A stretch of 64,000 bases of DNA. It comes from Planctomycetota bacterium (GTDB lineage: Bacteria > Planctomycetota > UBA1135 > GCA-002686595). How positions within the stretch are numbered: position 1 is the stretch's first letter; each line of letters begins with the position of its first letter. The position numbers and the translations under genes are program-made. Under the pieces are notes generated by a model. It had not been told where the DNA came from. It worked only from the letters and a program-made list of their open reading frames with translations, and did no database searches. The stretch spans positions 1 through 64,000 of the forward strand of contig JACRIN010000034.1 in assembly GCA_016220085.1 (NCBI GenBank). Reading direction: 5' to 3'. This document shows positions 28,876 through 37,469 of the stretch, one piece after another.

Positions 28876-29000
28876 CGGCCCGAGCGTTTGCGCGAGATCA
28901 CCCGAGCGCGTGCGCGAGCCGGCCAGCGCGTGCGCGAGCCGGCCAGCGCGTGCGCGAGCCGGCCAGCGCGTGCGCGAGCCGGCCAGCGCGTGCGCGAGAC
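28876..29000 (+). repeat. 20-bp tandem array (unit GGCCAGCGCGTGCGCGAGCC)
   Basis: Four nearly identical 20-bp units fill 28921-29000; the last ends GAC instead of GCC. Two more diverged copies lie upstream (28901-28920 and about 28880-28900). It begins directly after the acetyltransferase stop codon. Inverted GCGCG-type segments could fold into hairpins, so it might slow or end the kamA-cluster transcript. The unit is not a multiple of three. Confidence 0.9.
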
Positions 29001-29112
29001 TGGCGGAGCGCGCGACAGAGCCGGCGCGCTCGTACCACGCTCGCCCCAGTCCCCCCAACTTCGCCCAGTTCCGCCCAACGCTGCAATGTGCTCGTCGAGC
29101 ACTGCGACCACG

Positions 29113-29646
29113 ATGAAGAAACAAACGCTCGACGTCGAGAACCTCGCGACCGCCCGCTTCGACTGCGTGTTCCCGACCTGCGGCGGCGTGTGCTGCAAGA
29201 ACGGCCGGCCGTCGGTCGAGCGCGACGAAGAGCGCCGGATCGCGAAGCACCTCGCCAAGTTCCTGCCGCACCTGACGCCGCGCGCTCGCGCGCGAGTCGA
29301 GAAGTCGGGCTTCGTCACCGCGCGCAAGAAGGAAGGCTTGCCGATGCTCGCGGTCGTCGACGGTTGGTGCGTGTTCGCGAACGAAGGCTGCGTGCTGCAC
29401 AAGGTCGGCGCGAGCGAGGGCGATCGCTTTCGCTACAAGCCGTGGCGCTGCGCCGTCTTTCCGCTCGAGAAGAACCCGAAGTCAGGGCGCTGGCACGTCC
29501 GCCAATGGGGCGTGAAGGGCGAGGCCTGGGACCTCTTCTGCTTGAACCCGAAGGAGTCGCCGAAACGCGCCGAACGGACGCTCGCGGGCGAACTCGAGCA
29601 TGCGGCGAAGCTCGCCGTACCGTCGGTTTCGCCGAAGCGCCGCTGA
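29113..29646 (+). CDS. DUF3109 cysteine-cluster protein
   Basis: The 177-residue protein starts at ATG 29113 (an in-frame ATG at 29086 is the alternative). It opens with FDCVFPTCGGVCCKNGRPSV, the Cys-rich metal-binding signature, followed by GWCVFANEGCVLHK, PWRCAVFPLEK and DLFCLNPKESP, giving about eight conserved cysteines. This is the YkgJ-like/DUF3109 arrangement, thought to bind zinc or an iron-sulfur cluster. No enzymatic activity is known. It is cytoplasmic, with no signal. It lies between the repeat array and the OPT transporters and may be transcribed alone. Confidence 0.85.
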   Translation: MKKQTLDVENLATARFDCVFPTCGGVCCKNGRPSVERDEERRIAKHLAKFLPHLTPRARARVEKSGFVTARKKEGLPMLAVVDGWCVFANEGCVLHKVGASEGDRFRYKPWRCAVFPLEKNPKSGRWHVRQWGVKGEAWDLFCLNPKESPKRAERTLAGELEHAAKLAVPSVSPKRR

Positions 29647-29821
29647 GTCACTTGAAACGTCGAGTCCGGGGTTGCGGGAGCCGAGGCCCAACTCGAGCTT
29701 TCCGGCCGGCTCTCGCTGGCCGTTGGATTCGCGCTTGCCGTTGGGTTCGCGGTGGCCGGCGAGCCCGCCTTTGGTCTCCGTCGGGGCCCCGGCAACTCGG
29801 ACGTGCGCGCGACCGCGTGCT

Positions 29822-29885
29822 TTCCGTCGCTCCGCAGCCTGGCTAGGATCCGACGGCCTTTCAGGATCCCCGAACAGAGGAGGAG
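29822..29885 (+). promoter_or_regulatory. promoter and strong ribosome binding site before OPT transporter 1
   Basis: TTCCGT (29822-29827) and TAGGAT (29844-29849) are 16 bases apart. GAGGAGGAG at 29877-29885 is a near-perfect Shine-Dalgarno sequence a few bases before the TTG at 29889, and it decides that unusual start codon. Confidence 0.45.
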
Positions 29886-29888
29886 AGT

Positions 29889-31907
29889 TTGGGACACGCA
29901 CCGCAGCCCGAGTCCGCCCCCGCGCCGGTCGCAGCGCACAAGCCCTACGTCGCGGCCGAGCAGATCATCCCTGAGTTCACCGTCAAGGCGGTGGTCTTCG
30001 GATCGCTGTTCGGGATCCTCTTCGGCGCGTCGACCGTGTACCTCGCGCTCAAGGCGGGCCTGACGGTCTCGGCCTCGATCCCGATCGCGGTGCTCTCGAT
30101 CTCGGTGCTGCGCTACTTCGGGCGCCCGACGATCCTCGAGAACAACATCGTGCAGACGATCGGTTCCGCCGGCGAGTCGGTCGCGGCGGGCGTCGCGTTC
30201 ACGGTGCCGGCGTTGCTCTTCCTTTCGGACGCTTCCCACGGCGCCGACTACTTCAACTACGTGCAGATCATGATGCTCGCCGCGACCGGCGGCATCCTCG
30301 GTGTGCTCTTCATGGTGCCGCTGCGGCGTTCGCTGATCGTCGCCGAGCACGGCAACTTGCCCTACCCGGAAGGCGCGGCGTGCGCGGACGTGCTGATCGC
30401 GGGCGAGAAGGGCGGGCGCATGGCCGGCCTGGTCTTCGGCGGCGTCGCCGTTGCCGCGGTGTACAAGGCTCTGAACTCGATCTTCTCGTTCTGGAAGGAA
30501 GCGGTCACGTTCCAGACGAGCGCGACGGCGAAGCTTCCGAACGCCGTCGTCAGCAACGAGATCTCGCCGGAGTTCCTCGGAGTCGGCTACATCCTCGGTC
30601 CCCGCATCGGCGGGATCATGGTGTCGGGCAGCGTCATCGCGTGGCTCGTGTTGATTCCGCTGCTGACGGTGCTCGCTCTTCCCGACGCCAAGATCGACGC
30701 GCAGCTGCTCTCCCTCGGTTTCGACCCGGGCACGATCGACGCTTGGCGCGCCACCAACGATCCCGAGCGCTACTACCGAGGCTACGTGCGCCTGATCGGT
30801 GCCGGCGCAGTGACGATGGCCGGCATCATCACTTTGATCCGGACGATGCCGAGCATCGTCAAGTCGTTGCGCGGCTCGATCTCGGCGGTCGGGGCCGGTT
30901 CGGGCTCTTCCACGCTTCGCACCGAGCGCGACATTCCGATGTCGGTGGTGATCCTCGGATCGCTCGCCCTCGTCGGCGTGCTCACGGTGTTGCCGATCCT
31001 GCCGGGCACCGTCGGCGGCAAGTTGCTGATGGCCGTGCTGATGCTGGTCTTCGGCTTCCTGTTCGTGACGGTGTCCTCGCGCATCGTCGGAATCATCGGC
31101 TCATCCTCGAATCCGATCTCGGCGATGACGATCGCGACGTTGCTCGGGACGTGCGCGGTCTTCTTGGCGATGGGGCTGGGCGGTGACGCGAACCAGCCGA
31201 TCGCGCTCTGCGTCGGCGCGATCGTGTGCATCGCCGCGGCGAACGCGGGAGCGACGAGCCAAGACCTCAAGACCGGTTACTTGGTCGGCGCGACGCCGAT
31301 CCGACAGCAGATCGGTCTGGTGATCGGAGTCTTGGTGTCGACGCTGGTGATCGGCTTCACGCTGAAGTTCCTCCACAACGCGTACGCGGCGGAAGGCGGC
31401 ATCGGCGGCACCAAGTTCCCCGCGCCGCAAGCGACCTTGATGGCGACGATCATCAAGGGCGTGATGTCGCAGAACCTCGACTGGAGTTTCTTGCTCGTCG
31501 GCGCCGGCCTCAGCGTCACGGTCTTCCTGTGCGGCGTGTCGCCGCTCGCCTGGGCGGTCGGTGTCTACCTGCCGATCGGCACGACGTTCCCGATCTTCAT
31601 CGGCGGCCTGTTGCGTTGGTTGTGCGACAAGCTCCGAGGCGCGAAGGAAGAGAGCGACATTTCTCCGGGCATGCTCTTCGCCACGGGACTCGTCGCGGGA
31701 GGAACGCTCACCGGCGTGTTCAGCGCATTGCTCCGAGCCATTCCGAACGGAGACAGCGACGTGCTCACGACGTGTCAGCACGTCGGTGAGTCGTTCCAGG
31801 CGACCGTCGCCAAGTCGCTCGATCTCAACCTCTACTCGTTGATCTTCTACGCGGCGATGGGCTTCGTCCTAGTCAAGGTCGCGACCAAGAAGCCGAGCGC
31901 CGCTTGA
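29889..31907 (+). CDS. OPT family oligopeptide transporter 1
   Basis: The 672-residue integral membrane protein starts at TTG. About 14-16 hydrophobic segments are visible. Family motifs include FGILFGASTVYLALKAGLTVSASIPIAV, NNIVQTIGSAGESVAAGVAFTVPA split by short loops, PLRRSLIVAEHGNLPYPEGAACADVL, and GATSQDLKTGYLVGATP near residue 460. These belong to the bacterial branch of the OPT superfamily, proton-coupled importers of small peptides or metal-chelating peptides. Direct substrate is unknown. It overlaps the second transporter by four bases (TTGA), so the pair is cotranscribed and may work together. Confidence 0.92.
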   Translation: MGHAPQPESAPAPVAAHKPYVAAEQIIPEFTVKAVVFGSLFGILFGASTVYLALKAGLTVSASIPIAVLSISVLRYFGRPTILENNIVQTIGSAGESVAAGVAFTVPALLFLSDASHGADYFNYVQIMMLAATGGILGVLFMVPLRRSLIVAEHGNLPYPEGAACADVLIAGEKGGRMAGLVFGGVAVAAVYKALNSIFSFWKEAVTFQTSATAKLPNAVVSNEISPEFLGVGYILGPRIGGIMVSGSVIAWLVLIPLLTVLALPDAKIDAQLLSLGFDPGTIDAWRATNDPERYYRGYVRLIGAGAVTMAGIITLIRTMPSIVKSLRGSISAVGAGSGSSTLRTERDIPMSVVILGSLALVGVLTVLPILPGTVGGKLLMAVLMLVFGFLFVTVSSRIVGIIGSSSNPISAMTIATLLGTCAVFLAMGLGGDANQPIALCVGAIVCIAAANAGATSQDLKTGYLVGATPIRQQIGLVIGVLVSTLVIGFTLKFLHNAYAAEGGIGGTKFPAPQATLMATIIKGVMSQNLDWSFLLVGAGLSVTVFLCGVSPLAWAVGVYLPIGTTFPIFIGGLLRWLCDKLRGAKEESDISPGMLFATGLVAGGTLTGVFSALLRAIPNGDSDVLTTCQHVGESFQATVAKSLDLNLYSLIFYAAMGFVLVKVATKKPSAA

Positions 31908-34021
31908 GCGACGAGGCGAAAGCCTTCGAGCCCGCGGTTGCCGCAAGCGAGTCGCCGCCGGAGCTGACGTTCCGCGCGGTGGCGCTCGGGGCGTTGCTCG
32001 GGATCGTGTTCGGCGCGGCGTCGACGTACCTCGCGCTGCGCGTCGGGTTGACGACCAGCGCGTCGGTACCGATCGCCGTGCTCGCGATCTGGGCGATCAG
32101 GAAGCGCAAGGACCAGCGCGCGATCCTCGAGCACAACATCGTGCAGACCACCGGCTCGGCGGGCGAGTCGGTCGCCGGAGCGCTGGCGTTCACCGTGCCG
32201 GCGTTGATCTTCCTCGGCTTCCCGTTGCAGGTCGGCCTGACGACGTTGATCGCGCTGACCGGCGGGATGCTCGGCGTGCTGATGATGGTGCCGCTGCGGC
32301 GCTACCTGATCGTCAAGGAGCACGGGACGCTGCGCTACCCCGAAGGGAAGGCGTGCGCGGAGATCCTCGCCGTCGGCGAGCGCGGAGGCACGTCGGCCCG
32401 CAAGGTCTTCGTCGGACTTGGCGTGGGCGCGCTGTTCAAGGCGGTGCAAACCTTGTTCGGAGCGTTGCCGGGGACCTTCGTTCGCGTCGTGCCCGGGTTC
32501 CGAGGCGCCGCCGTCGGATGCGACTACGCGCCGGAGCTCCTCGGGGTCGGCTACATCATCGGCTACCGGACTTCGACGATGATGGTCGCGGGGTCGCTGC
32601 TCGCGAGCTTCGTCCTCATCCCCGTGATCGTCCTGTTCGGGTCGAGCGCCGCCTCTCCGATCGCACCCGCGACCGACCTGATCAGCGCGATGGACGCCGA
32701 CAGCGTGTGGGGGAACTACGTGCGCCACATCGGCGCGGGCGCGGTCGCCGCCGGCGGGATCTTTGCGCTCGTGCGCGCGCTCCCCGCGATCGGGTCGTCG
32801 CTCTCGGCCTCGATGCGCGGACTCGGCGGTTCCGGCGCGTCGGCAGCGGCGCCGCTGCGCACCGACCGTGACACGCCCGTGCCGGTGCTCGCGTTCGGTG
32901 CGATCGCGATCGTGGCGCTCATCTGGCTCGTCCCGGTGTTCCACATGAACTCCCTGGGCGCGCTGCTGATCCTGGTGCTCGGCTTCCTGTTCTCCGTCGT
33001 ATCGTCCCGCATCACCGGCGAGGTCGGTTCGTCGTCGTGCCCGTTGTCCGGGATGACGATCGGCGTGCTGATGGCGACCTGCGGGGTGTTTTTGTTGGTC
33101 GGGTGGGAAGGTGACACGTACGCGCGCCTCGCGCTGACCGTCGGCGCGATCGTGTGCGTCGCGATCAGCAACGCAGGAACCTGCTCGCAGGATCTGAAGA
33201 CGGGGTACCTGGTCGGCGCGACGCCCGTTCGGCAACAGGGCGCGTTGCTGATCGGAGTCCTGACGTCGGTGCTCGCCGTCGGTTGGACCGCGTACTTGCT
33301 CAACTACGCCAAGACGACGGAGACGGTGCTGAACGAGCCGTTCCAGGTGCGCGCCGAGCTCGTCGTCGCGGCCGAATCGGTGAGCGCGAAAACCGACGGC
33401 GTCGAGTACCGCTACGTACGGTTACCGGCGGCCGAGCTGCCCGTCGGCGTCGTCGCGGGCACGTACCTGGTCGATCCGGCGACGAACCAAGCGCGGTTCC
33501 TCCGGCTCGACGGCATCGGGCAGGGCGAGCTCCGCGCTCCGCAGTCGCGCCTGATGGCGACGGTGATCGATGGCCTGCTGACGCGCCGCCTGCCGTGGGA
33601 CTTGATCCTGCTCGGCGTCGCGATCGCGATCTTCATCGAGCTGCTCGGCTTCAACTCGCTCACGTTTGCCGTCGGCGTATACCTGCCGCTCGCCGCGACG
33701 CTCCCGGTCTTTCTCGGCGGCGTCGCGCGGAAGCTCGCCGACCGCGTGTACAGACGCACGCCGGATGCAGAGGAAGAATCCGAGGGGACTCTGTTCTCCT
33801 CGGGCTTGCTCGCCGGCGCATCGATCCTCGGAATCGTGGGGGCCGCGCTGAACTTCCTTCCGGGTTACGACTCCGACGCCGGATTGCATCCGGCGATCGC
33901 GTTCCTCGCGCCGTGGCGCGCCACGTGGTCCGCAGACGTCCAAGCAGCGGCTCTGATCGGCACGCTGGGACTGGTTGCGTTCCTGATCTTCCGGGCGGCG
34001 GCGCCGAATCGAAACGCTTGA
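31904..34021 (+). CDS. OPT family oligopeptide transporter 2
   Basis: TTG at 31904 overlaps the stop of transporter 1, a coupled arrangement. The 705-residue protein shares its motifs: FGAASTYLALRVGLTTSASV, NIVQTTGSAGESVAGALAF, PLRRYLIVKEHGTLRYPEGK, and GTCSQDLKTGYLVGATP. It differs from its neighbour by an additional hydrophilic loop of about 60 residues (roughly residues 468-528, VLNEPFQVRAELVVAAESV onward) containing YLVDPATNQARFLRLDG, where transporter 1 has only about 20 residues. That loop would lie outside the bilayer and could influence substrate choice. Tandem paralogues of this kind suggest a duplicated or heterodimeric importer. Confidence 0.92.
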   Translation: MSDEAKAFEPAVAASESPPELTFRAVALGALLGIVFGAASTYLALRVGLTTSASVPIAVLAIWAIRKRKDQRAILEHNIVQTTGSAGESVAGALAFTVPALIFLGFPLQVGLTTLIALTGGMLGVLMMVPLRRYLIVKEHGTLRYPEGKACAEILAVGERGGTSARKVFVGLGVGALFKAVQTLFGALPGTFVRVVPGFRGAAVGCDYAPELLGVGYIIGYRTSTMMVAGSLLASFVLIPVIVLFGSSAASPIAPATDLISAMDADSVWGNYVRHIGAGAVAAGGIFALVRALPAIGSSLSASMRGLGGSGASAAAPLRTDRDTPVPVLAFGAIAIVALIWLVPVFHMNSLGALLILVLGFLFSVVSSRITGEVGSSSCPLSGMTIGVLMATCGVFLLVGWEGDTYARLALTVGAIVCVAISNAGTCSQDLKTGYLVGATPVRQQGALLIGVLTSVLAVGWTAYLLNYAKTTETVLNEPFQVRAELVVAAESVSAKTDGVEYRYVRLPAAELPVGVVAGTYLVDPATNQARFLRLDGIGQGELRAPQSRLMATVIDGLLTRRLPWDLILLGVAIAIFIELLGFNSLTFAVGVYLPLAATLPVFLGGVARKLADRVYRRTPDAEEESEGTLFSSGLLAGASILGIVGAALNFLPGYDSDAGLHPAIAFLAPWRATWSADVQAAALIGTLGLVAFLIFRAAAPNRNA

Positions 34022-34025
34022 CGTA

Positions 34026-34054
34026 GTTCCACCTCCGGCGCGCTGAGACATACT
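34026..34054 (+). promoter_or_regulatory. weak promoter candidate for the glycosyltransferase cluster
   Basis: CATACT at 34049-34054 resembles a -10 element and lies 11 bases before the ATG at 34066, which would give an almost leaderless mRNA. The -35 candidate GTTCCA at 34026 is poor. Confidence 0.3.
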
Positions 34055-34065
34055 AGAGCGCCCCG

Positions 34066-35007
34066 ATGTCCGCCCCGCGTCTCTCGATCATCCTGCCGAC
34101 GTACAACGGCGCCGACGATCTCGCGCGGCTGTTGCCGGCGCTCGCCGCGCAGAAGGTCGACGGCGGGTTCGAGGTGTGCGCGATCGATTCGAGCTCGACC
34201 GACGGCACGCGCGAGCTCCTGAAGCGCGCCGGCGCTTCGATCGAGGTGATCCAGAAGAGCGAGTTCCGCCACGGCGCGACCCGCAACCTCTGCGCGCGTG
34301 CGGCACGCGGCGAGCTGCTCGTCTTCCTCTCCCAGGACGTCGTTCCGGAGGGCCCGCGCTTCCTCGCCGAGCTCGCGGGCGCGTTCGCCGATCCGCGCAC
34401 CGCCGGCGCGTACGGACGCGTGTTGCCGTTCGAGAGCGACGACCCGCTGACCGCGCGCACGGTGCTCGACCTGCCGGAAGCCGAGGAGCACGAGCTCGTG
34501 CGCGACCTCGATCACGTCGCCGGGCTGCACGAGCTCTCCGCCGAGCAGCGCGCCGAATTCGTGCGCTTCAACAACGTCGCGAGCGCGATCCGCGCCGACG
34601 TGTTCCGCGCGATCCCGTTCCCCGATCTCGCGTTCGGCGAGGACTTCGCGTGGGCCGCGCGTGCGCTGACCGCGGGCTGGCGACTGCGTTTCGTGCCGGG
34701 CGCGATCGCGCGCCACGCGCACCACTATTCGCCGGCGAAGGCGTACGAGCGCTATCGCGTCGACGCCGCGTTCCACCGCCTGGTCCACGGGCATCGCCTG
34801 CGGCCGACCTTGATCTCCGTCGCGCGCGGCTTCGCGTTCGAGGTCGCCGCCGACCTGCGCTACCTCGCGCGCACCGAGCGCGCGGGGAAGTGGTCCGCGT
34901 GTCTGCGCTCGCCGATCCTGCGCGGAGCGCAGGTGCTCGGGCAGTGGGTCGGTAGTCACGGCTACGCCGGCGGGCCGCGCGGCGAAGCCACCGGGCGCAT
35001 GCGTTGA
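34066..35007 (+). CDS. family 2 glycosyltransferase
   Basis: The 313-residue GT-A enzyme opens with LSIILPTYNGADDLARLLPA, the nucleotide-sugar site. The sequence SSSTDGTRELL follows, then FRHGATRNLCARAARGELLVFLSQDVVPEG, in which SQDV replaces the metal-binding DxD. The HGATRN segment is common in rhamnosyl- or mannosyltransferases of surface glycans. The C-terminal region HHYSPAKAYERYRVDAAF is an amphipathic helix for membrane contact. It begins an 8-kb block of five glycosyltransferases, all same strand with gaps of 4-60 bases, probably one operon for an extracellular polysaccharide or O-antigen-like glycan. Confidence 0.9.
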   Translation: MSAPRLSIILPTYNGADDLARLLPALAAQKVDGGFEVCAIDSSSTDGTRELLKRAGASIEVIQKSEFRHGATRNLCARAARGELLVFLSQDVVPEGPRFLAELAGAFADPRTAGAYGRVLPFESDDPLTARTVLDLPEAEEHELVRDLDHVAGLHELSAEQRAEFVRFNNVASAIRADVFRAIPFPDLAFGEDFAWAARALTAGWRLRFVPGAIARHAHHYSPAKAYERYRVDAAFHRLVHGHRLRPTLISVARGFAFEVAADLRYLARTERAGKWSACLRSPILRGAQVLGQWVGSHGYAGGPRGEATGRMR

Positions 35008-35011
35008 GTCG

Positions 35012-37411
35012 ATGACTGCCGTCGCGTCGATCTCGGTCCTCCTCCCGACGTTCCAGGGCGAGGCGTTCCTCGAACGGGTGCTCGCCGCGCTCGCCGCGCA
35101 GCGCGTCGGCGCGCCGTGGGACCTGCACGTCGTCGATTCCGGGTCGACCGATCGCACGCTCGAGCTGCTCGCGGCGGCGCGCGAGCGATTCCCGGTGCCG
35201 TTCGAGCTCGAGCGCATCCACTCGCTCGAGTTCGACCACGGCGACACGCGCAACCGGCTCGCAGCGAGTTCGCGCGGCGAGCTGCTGGTCTTTCTGACGC
35301 AGGATGCGATTCCGAGCTCGCCGGACTGGCTCGCGACGCTCGCGCGCAACTTCGAGGACCCCGCGGTCGCCGCCGCGTACTGCCGCAACGTGCCGAGGCC
35401 GGATGCGGCGCGGCTGACCAAGCTCTTGAGCGCGGGCGACCTCGGTTACGCGGCTGAGCGCCGTGAGGTGCGTCTGCCGCCGCCCGCGGAGTACGCGCGG
35501 CTCGACGCGCACGCCAAGCGCGTGCTCTACAACTTCAACGATGTCGCGTCGGCGGTGCGACGCTCGGTGTGGGAGCTGCATCCGTTCCCGCGCACCGAGT
35601 TCGGCGAGGATCTCCTGCTCGCCCGCGCGCTGCTCGAAGCCGGGCACACGGTCGTCTACGACGCGGCCGCGACCGTCGAGCACAGCCACGACTACGGCGT
35701 CGCCGAGCTCGCGAAGCGCGCCGAGATCGACGCGCGCTTCAACGCCGAGTGGCTCGATCGCATTTGCGTCGCCAGCGAGAAGGACGCGCGCGTGCTCGAA
35801 GAGCGTTGCGCGCCGACCGATCGGGCGGCGCTCGCCGCGCAAGGACTCAGCGGCGCCGAGCTCGATCTGGAAGCCGCGCGCGCGAGAGAACTCCGCGGCG
35901 CGCTCTTCCAAGCGCTCTGGCGCGGCGGGCGAAGCGCGGTGAGGCATCCGAGGACGCGCGTGCTCGCGGGGAAGGAGCTCTCGGTGCTGTTCGTCGCGCA
36001 CGGCTTTCCGCCGGAGACGCTCGCGGGCACCGAGGTGTACACGCAGACGCTCGGGCGCGAGCTCCTGCGGCGCGGCCACGCAGTGACCGTGCTCGCGCGC
36101 AGCGCGCCGAAGCGCTCGGTCGCCGACGGCGGCCCCGAGGACTTCGTGCTGCAGCGCGACGAGTACGACGGGCTGACGGTTTGGCGGTTGCCGCACCGCC
36201 TCGACCACCAGAGTCTGCGCGAGTCGTACGCGCATCCGCGCGTCGAAGCGGCGTTCCGCGAGCTCGTTCAGCGCGTGCGCCCGGACGTCGTCCACTTCCA
36301 GCACCTGCTGCACCTCTCCGCGCGCTTGGTCGACCTCGCGCACGAAGCGGGCGCGGCGACGGTGCTGACGCTCAACGACTACTGGGGGCTCTGCGCGCGC
36401 GTGCAGCTCGTGCGACCCGACCACGTGCGCTGCGAGAACGGACAGGGGCTCGGTTGCCTCGTCTGCGTCAAGCACAAGGACTACGCGACGATCGAGCGCG
36501 CGAAGGCGCTCTATCCGTTAGCCGCGCCGTTGGTGCGCGCCGCGGAGTTCGTGGTCTCGCTGCCGAAGGCGCCGAGCGTCAAGCTGGAGCGCATCCTGCA
36601 CAAGCGCCGAGTCAAGCTCGGTCGCTGGGCGCGCGCGTACCGCGACATGCAAGCTCGGCCGGCGCTCGTGCTCGGCAGCATGGCGCGCGCGGACCTGGTG
36701 ATCGGGCCGAGCCGCTTCCTGCGCGAGAAGTACCTCGCGAGCGGGCGCTTCGACGCGCGGCGCTTCGTCTACTCCGACTACGGGATGGTGACCGAGCACC
36801 TGCGCGCGCTCGCGAAGACGCGCGACGCCGACGGCGCGGTGCGCTTCGGCTACGTCGGTTCGCTAGTCTGGTACAAGGGCGTCGACGTGCTCGTGCGCGC
36901 GGTACGCGGGCTCGCGGGCGCGAAGCTCGCGGTCTTCGGCTCGTTCGACCCCGCGAAGGACGAGTATCACGCCGAGCTCGCGCGCCTCGCCGATCCCGTG
37001 CGCGTCACGTTCCGCGGGCGCTTCGAGAACGCGAAGCTCGCCGAGGTGTATCGCGAGATCGACGTGCTCGTCGTGCCGTCGGTGTGGTTCGAGAACTCGC
37101 CGTTGACGATCCACGAAGCGTTCCTGCTCCGCACGCCGGTGGTCACCAGCGACATCGGCGGCATGAAGGAGCTCGTGCGCGACGGCGTCGACGGTCTGCA
37201 CTTCCGAGTCGGCGACGCCGACGACCTGCGCGCGAGGCTCGCGCGTTTCACGACGGAACCGGAGCTCGTCGCTCGGCTCTCGCAGGACTTCCCGCGCATC
37301 AAGACGATCGCCGAGGACGCCGCCGACATGGAGTGGCGCTACCGGGCTCTCGTCGCGGCGCGCGCTCCCTCCGCCCCCGAGCGCCGCGATGTGGAAAAAG
37401 CGTCTCGGTAG
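35012..37411 (+). CDS. bifunctional GT2-GT4 glycosyltransferase
   Basis: The 799-residue protein fuses two transferases. Residues 1 to about 300 are GT2 (ISVLLPTFQGEAFLERVL, DSGSTDRTLELL, DHGDTRNRLA, FLTQDAIPSSPDWLATL). Residues about 320-799 are GT4 with LFVAHGFPPETLAGTEVYTQ at the acceptor site and SVWFENSPLTIHEAFLLRTP, GGMKELVRDGVDG carrying the donor-binding Glu. A linker with CENGQGLGCLVCVKHKD holds three cysteines. Two sugars could be added in sequence by one polypeptide. It shares whole-length similarity with the next gene, so they are tandem duplicates. Confidence 0.9.
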   Translation: MTAVASISVLLPTFQGEAFLERVLAALAAQRVGAPWDLHVVDSGSTDRTLELLAAARERFPVPFELERIHSLEFDHGDTRNRLAASSRGELLVFLTQDAIPSSPDWLATLARNFEDPAVAAAYCRNVPRPDAARLTKLLSAGDLGYAAERREVRLPPPAEYARLDAHAKRVLYNFNDVASAVRRSVWELHPFPRTEFGEDLLLARALLEAGHTVVYDAAATVEHSHDYGVAELAKRAEIDARFNAEWLDRICVASEKDARVLEERCAPTDRAALAAQGLSGAELDLEAARARELRGALFQALWRGGRSAVRHPRTRVLAGKELSVLFVAHGFPPETLAGTEVYTQTLGRELLRRGHAVTVLARSAPKRSVADGGPEDFVLQRDEYDGLTVWRLPHRLDHQSLRESYAHPRVEAAFRELVQRVRPDVVHFQHLLHLSARLVDLAHEAGAATVLTLNDYWGLCARVQLVRPDHVRCENGQGLGCLVCVKHKDYATIERAKALYPLAAPLVRAAEFVVSLPKAPSVKLERILHKRRVKLGRWARAYRDMQARPALVLGSMARADLVIGPSRFLREKYLASGRFDARRFVYSDYGMVTEHLRALAKTRDADGAVRFGYVGSLVWYKGVDVLVRAVRGLAGAKLAVFGSFDPAKDEYHAELARLADPVRVTFRGRFENAKLAEVYREIDVLVVPSVWFENSPLTIHEAFLLRTPVVTSDIGGMKELVRDGVDGLHFRVGDADDLRARLARFTTEPELVARLSQDFPRIKTIAEDAADMEWRYRALVAARAPSAPERRDVEKASR

Positions 37412-37469
37412 AGCGCCTCGCGGCGTTCCCTCCGCCCGCGCTTGCGCGTAGGCTTGTCCGCCCGTTTCG

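Noticed and set aside
28876..29000. CRISPR or transposon end
   Set aside because: No spacers, terminal inverted repeats or transposase; it is a simple tandem array.
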